A stretch of DNA of 64,000 bases from Nitrospira sp. (lineage in GTDB: Bacteria; Nitrospirota; Nitrospiria; Nitrospirales; Nitrospiraceae), in assembly GCA_016873435.1 (NCBI GenBank), contig VGXF01000001.1:62001-126000 (forward strand). Direction: 5' to 3'. Positions 62,775 to 64,000 of the stretch are shown here, in pieces; positions within the stretch are counted from its first letter, which is position 1, and each line of letters begins with the position of its first letter. Below the pieces are notes generated by a model. That model saw only the letters and a program-made list of their open reading frames with translations. It was not told where the DNA came from and made no database searches. The translations under genes and the position numbers were made by a program.

Positions 62775-63896
62775 TTAGTAAAAGAGAGTCAGACGCCTCC
62801 GTTTGATGTTCAGCAGCAGGCCTAATGCCGCCATGGTGGCCACGGTGGAACTTCCGCCGTAACTCATCAGGGGAAGCGGGATGCCCACGATAGGGAAAAC
62901 TCCCGCCGTCATACCGACGTTGATGATCAGGCAGAACGACAGCATCGCGATCAGGCCGGCGGCCAGCAGCGTGCCAAGCATATCCTTGGCTTTGACCGCA
63001 ATTTCTAGCGACAACCAGATCAAGCCCGTGAACAGTCCCAGCAGCACCAGCACCCCTAGAAATCCCCATTCTTCCGCATAGACGGAAAACACGAAATCGG
63101 TGTGCCCCTCCGGCAAAAACTTCAACTGGCTCTGCGTCCCGCCGTAGAGGCCTTTCCCCAACACCTCGCCCGACCCGATCGCGATGCGCGACTGCAAGCC
63201 ATGATAGCCCCTCCCACTCGTGTCGTAGGCGGGATTCACGAAGGTCATGATCCGTTCGCGCTGATAATCATGCAGCGATTCCCAGACCGCCTCCCAGGCA
63301 AACGGAAACAGCATCACCGCAAATAGCAATAGCAGCCCCATCGCCTTGGACCGCATGCCGACCACCAGCAACATCGAGAGGTAGACCGAGAAATAACTCA
63401 ACCCGCTGCCCAAATCGGGTTGCTTGACGATCAGCAGCAACCCGGGGAGCATGATCAGCCCCGGCAGCACCACCCGCTGCGTCCAGCCCTGGCGTGGACT
63501 CTTCGCATAATAGGTCGCCAGCGTCAGCACCAGCACCAGTTTGGCAAACTCTGACGGCTGGAACACCAACGGGCCGATGGGAATCCAGCGCTGCGCGCCG
63601 TGGCTGGTCTTGCCAGCCACCAACACGACGGCCAGCAGCACGAGCAACAGCGCATAGAGCACATAGGACATTCGGGCGATCTTGTGGTAGTCCACCATCA
63701 GTGCGACGACAAAGGCCACGCACCCAATCCCGATCCACCCCAATTGTTTGAGATACATCGGCGTCCCCAGCTGCGCGTAGGTCACGCTGTAGATGGACAG
63801 GACACCGAGCGACAGGATCGCCGCGATCAGGCCGAGGAACCGCCAGTCGAACTTGTCGAACGCCAGCGAGTGGTTGTCCAGCATACGGTCAATCAT
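62775..63896 (-). CDS. rodA: RodA, peptidoglycan polymerase of the elongasome
   Basis: SEDS-family glycosyltransferase working with PBP2 in cell-wall elongation. The 373 residues form ten hydrophobic helices. Signature segments include GAQRWIPIGPLVFQPSEFAK, with the region around the catalytic Asp in KQPDLGSGLSYF, and the C-terminal PLPLMSYGGSS. The mrdA gene overlaps its start, the normal mrdA-rodA pair, which supports RodA over FtsW. Confidence 0.95.
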   Translation of the reverse strand: MIDRMLDNHSLAFDKFDWRFLGLIAAILSLGVLSIYSVTYAQLGTPMYLKQLGWIGIGCVAFVVALMVDYHKIARMSYVLYALLLVLLAVVLVAGKTSHGAQRWIPIGPLVFQPSEFAKLVLVLTLATYYAKSPRQGWTQRVVLPGLIMLPGLLLIVKQPDLGSGLSYFSVYLSMLLVVGMRSKAMGLLLLFAVMLFPFAWEAVWESLHDYQRERIMTFVNPAYDTSGRGYHGLQSRIAIGSGEVLGKGLYGGTQSQLKFLPEGHTDFVFSVYAEEWGFLGVLVLLGLFTGLIWLSLEIAVKAKDMLGTLLAAGLIAMLSFCLIINVGMTAGVFPIVGIPLPLMSYGGSSTVATMAALGLLLNIKRRRLTLFY

Positions 63897-64000
63897 GATG
63901 GCTCCGCATCGCGACTGCCACGCGCGGCGCGTCTCTCGTCACCGACTCCATCGGCTTTGATTTGATATAGGCTTCGATCACCTGCCGGGCCAGCGGTGCC
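63889..64000 (-). CDS. mrdA: MrdA (PBP2), C-terminal end only
   Basis: The last 36 codons of a gene that continues beyond the window. The frame reads APLARQVIEAYIKSKPMESV followed by a basic tail ending RSHHD and a stop at 63889. APLARQVIEAY resembles the end of penicillin-binding protein 2, and the stop overlaps the rodA start by 8 bp, as in other mrdA-rodA operons. Identification rests mostly on context. Confidence 0.65.
   Translation of the reverse strand, partial: APLARQVIEAYIKSKPMESVTRDAPRVAVAMRSHHD

Overview
The window reads as one piece of an ordinary chromosome from a Gram-negative bacterium, GC-rich (roughly 60 percent by eye) and densely coded. An outer membrane is implied by a complete Tol-Pal operon, lipoproteins, a LapB-type LPS regulator, a TonB system and a TonB-dependent receptor. 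The gene set and the character of the spacers look most like Nitrospirota (Nitrospira-like). That assignment is inference: there is no rRNA in the window, and no nitrite oxidation or other lineage-defining gene.

Layout. 1-4.5 kb: tolQ-tolR-tolA-tolB-pal (minus strand) directly behind tRNA-Val and tRNA-Asp. 4.6-9.4 kb: xerD, divergent from a penicillin-binding-protein-activator-like gene, an M50 protease and trpS. 9.4-12.9 kb: the glycolytic run gap-pgk-tpiA followed by secG, then a candidate structured RNA. 13-14.6 kb: ilvE and a DUF1566 protein. 14.9-21.3 kb: rplU-rpmA-obgE-proB-nadD-rsfS, a fused LapA-LapB protein and bioB. 21.4-26 kb: a YbbA/YbbP-like ABC exporter with a class 1A pyrD between its two parts. 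26.3-27.7 kb: a small excisionase-type HTH gene, an mraZ outside any division cluster and a RusA-like nuclease. 27.7-31.9 kb: a MacA/MacB-type efflux system and a coiled-coil/HhH lipoprotein. 32-37.9 kb: uppP, lspA, ileS, nadA. 38-41 kb: TPP riboswitch, thiC and a His-type thi4. 41-49.1 kb: mixed small genes (TPR, degenerate receiver, ygfZ, PhoD phosphatase, MscS, EamA, O-methyltransferase, Panacea-like). 49.1-58.4 kb: an iron block, with fur, fbpABC, a Fur-boxed exbB-exbD-tonB operon and a FecA-like receptor. 58.6-64 kb: topA, rng, rodA and the end of mrdA.

How they fit together. Most of the content is housekeeping: envelope integrity (Tol-Pal, UppP, LspA, RodA, LapAB), translation, glycolysis and cofactor synthesis (biotin, NAD, thiamine). 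The iron block is the clearest multi-gene module. A Fur repressor, a periplasmic ferric-ion ABC importer, an energiser trio with a near-perfect Fur box over its promoter, and an outer-membrane receptor lie in one strand-consistent series.

What is unusual. (1) Many spacers are built of degenerate tandem units with a 7-nt period; each spacer has its own consensus, and several extend into start or stop codons. (2) rsfS has no standard start codon that keeps its N-terminal helix; a strong Shine-Dalgarno precedes an ATC. (3) LapA and LapB are one polypeptide. (4) Thi4 carries His where the suicidal enzymes carry Cys. (5) Several genes have promoters so close to the ATG that their mRNAs should be leaderless or nearly so. 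(6) A decayed second copy of the rodA 3' end lies just downstream of rodA. No CRISPR array, complete insertion sequence or intact prophage was seen.
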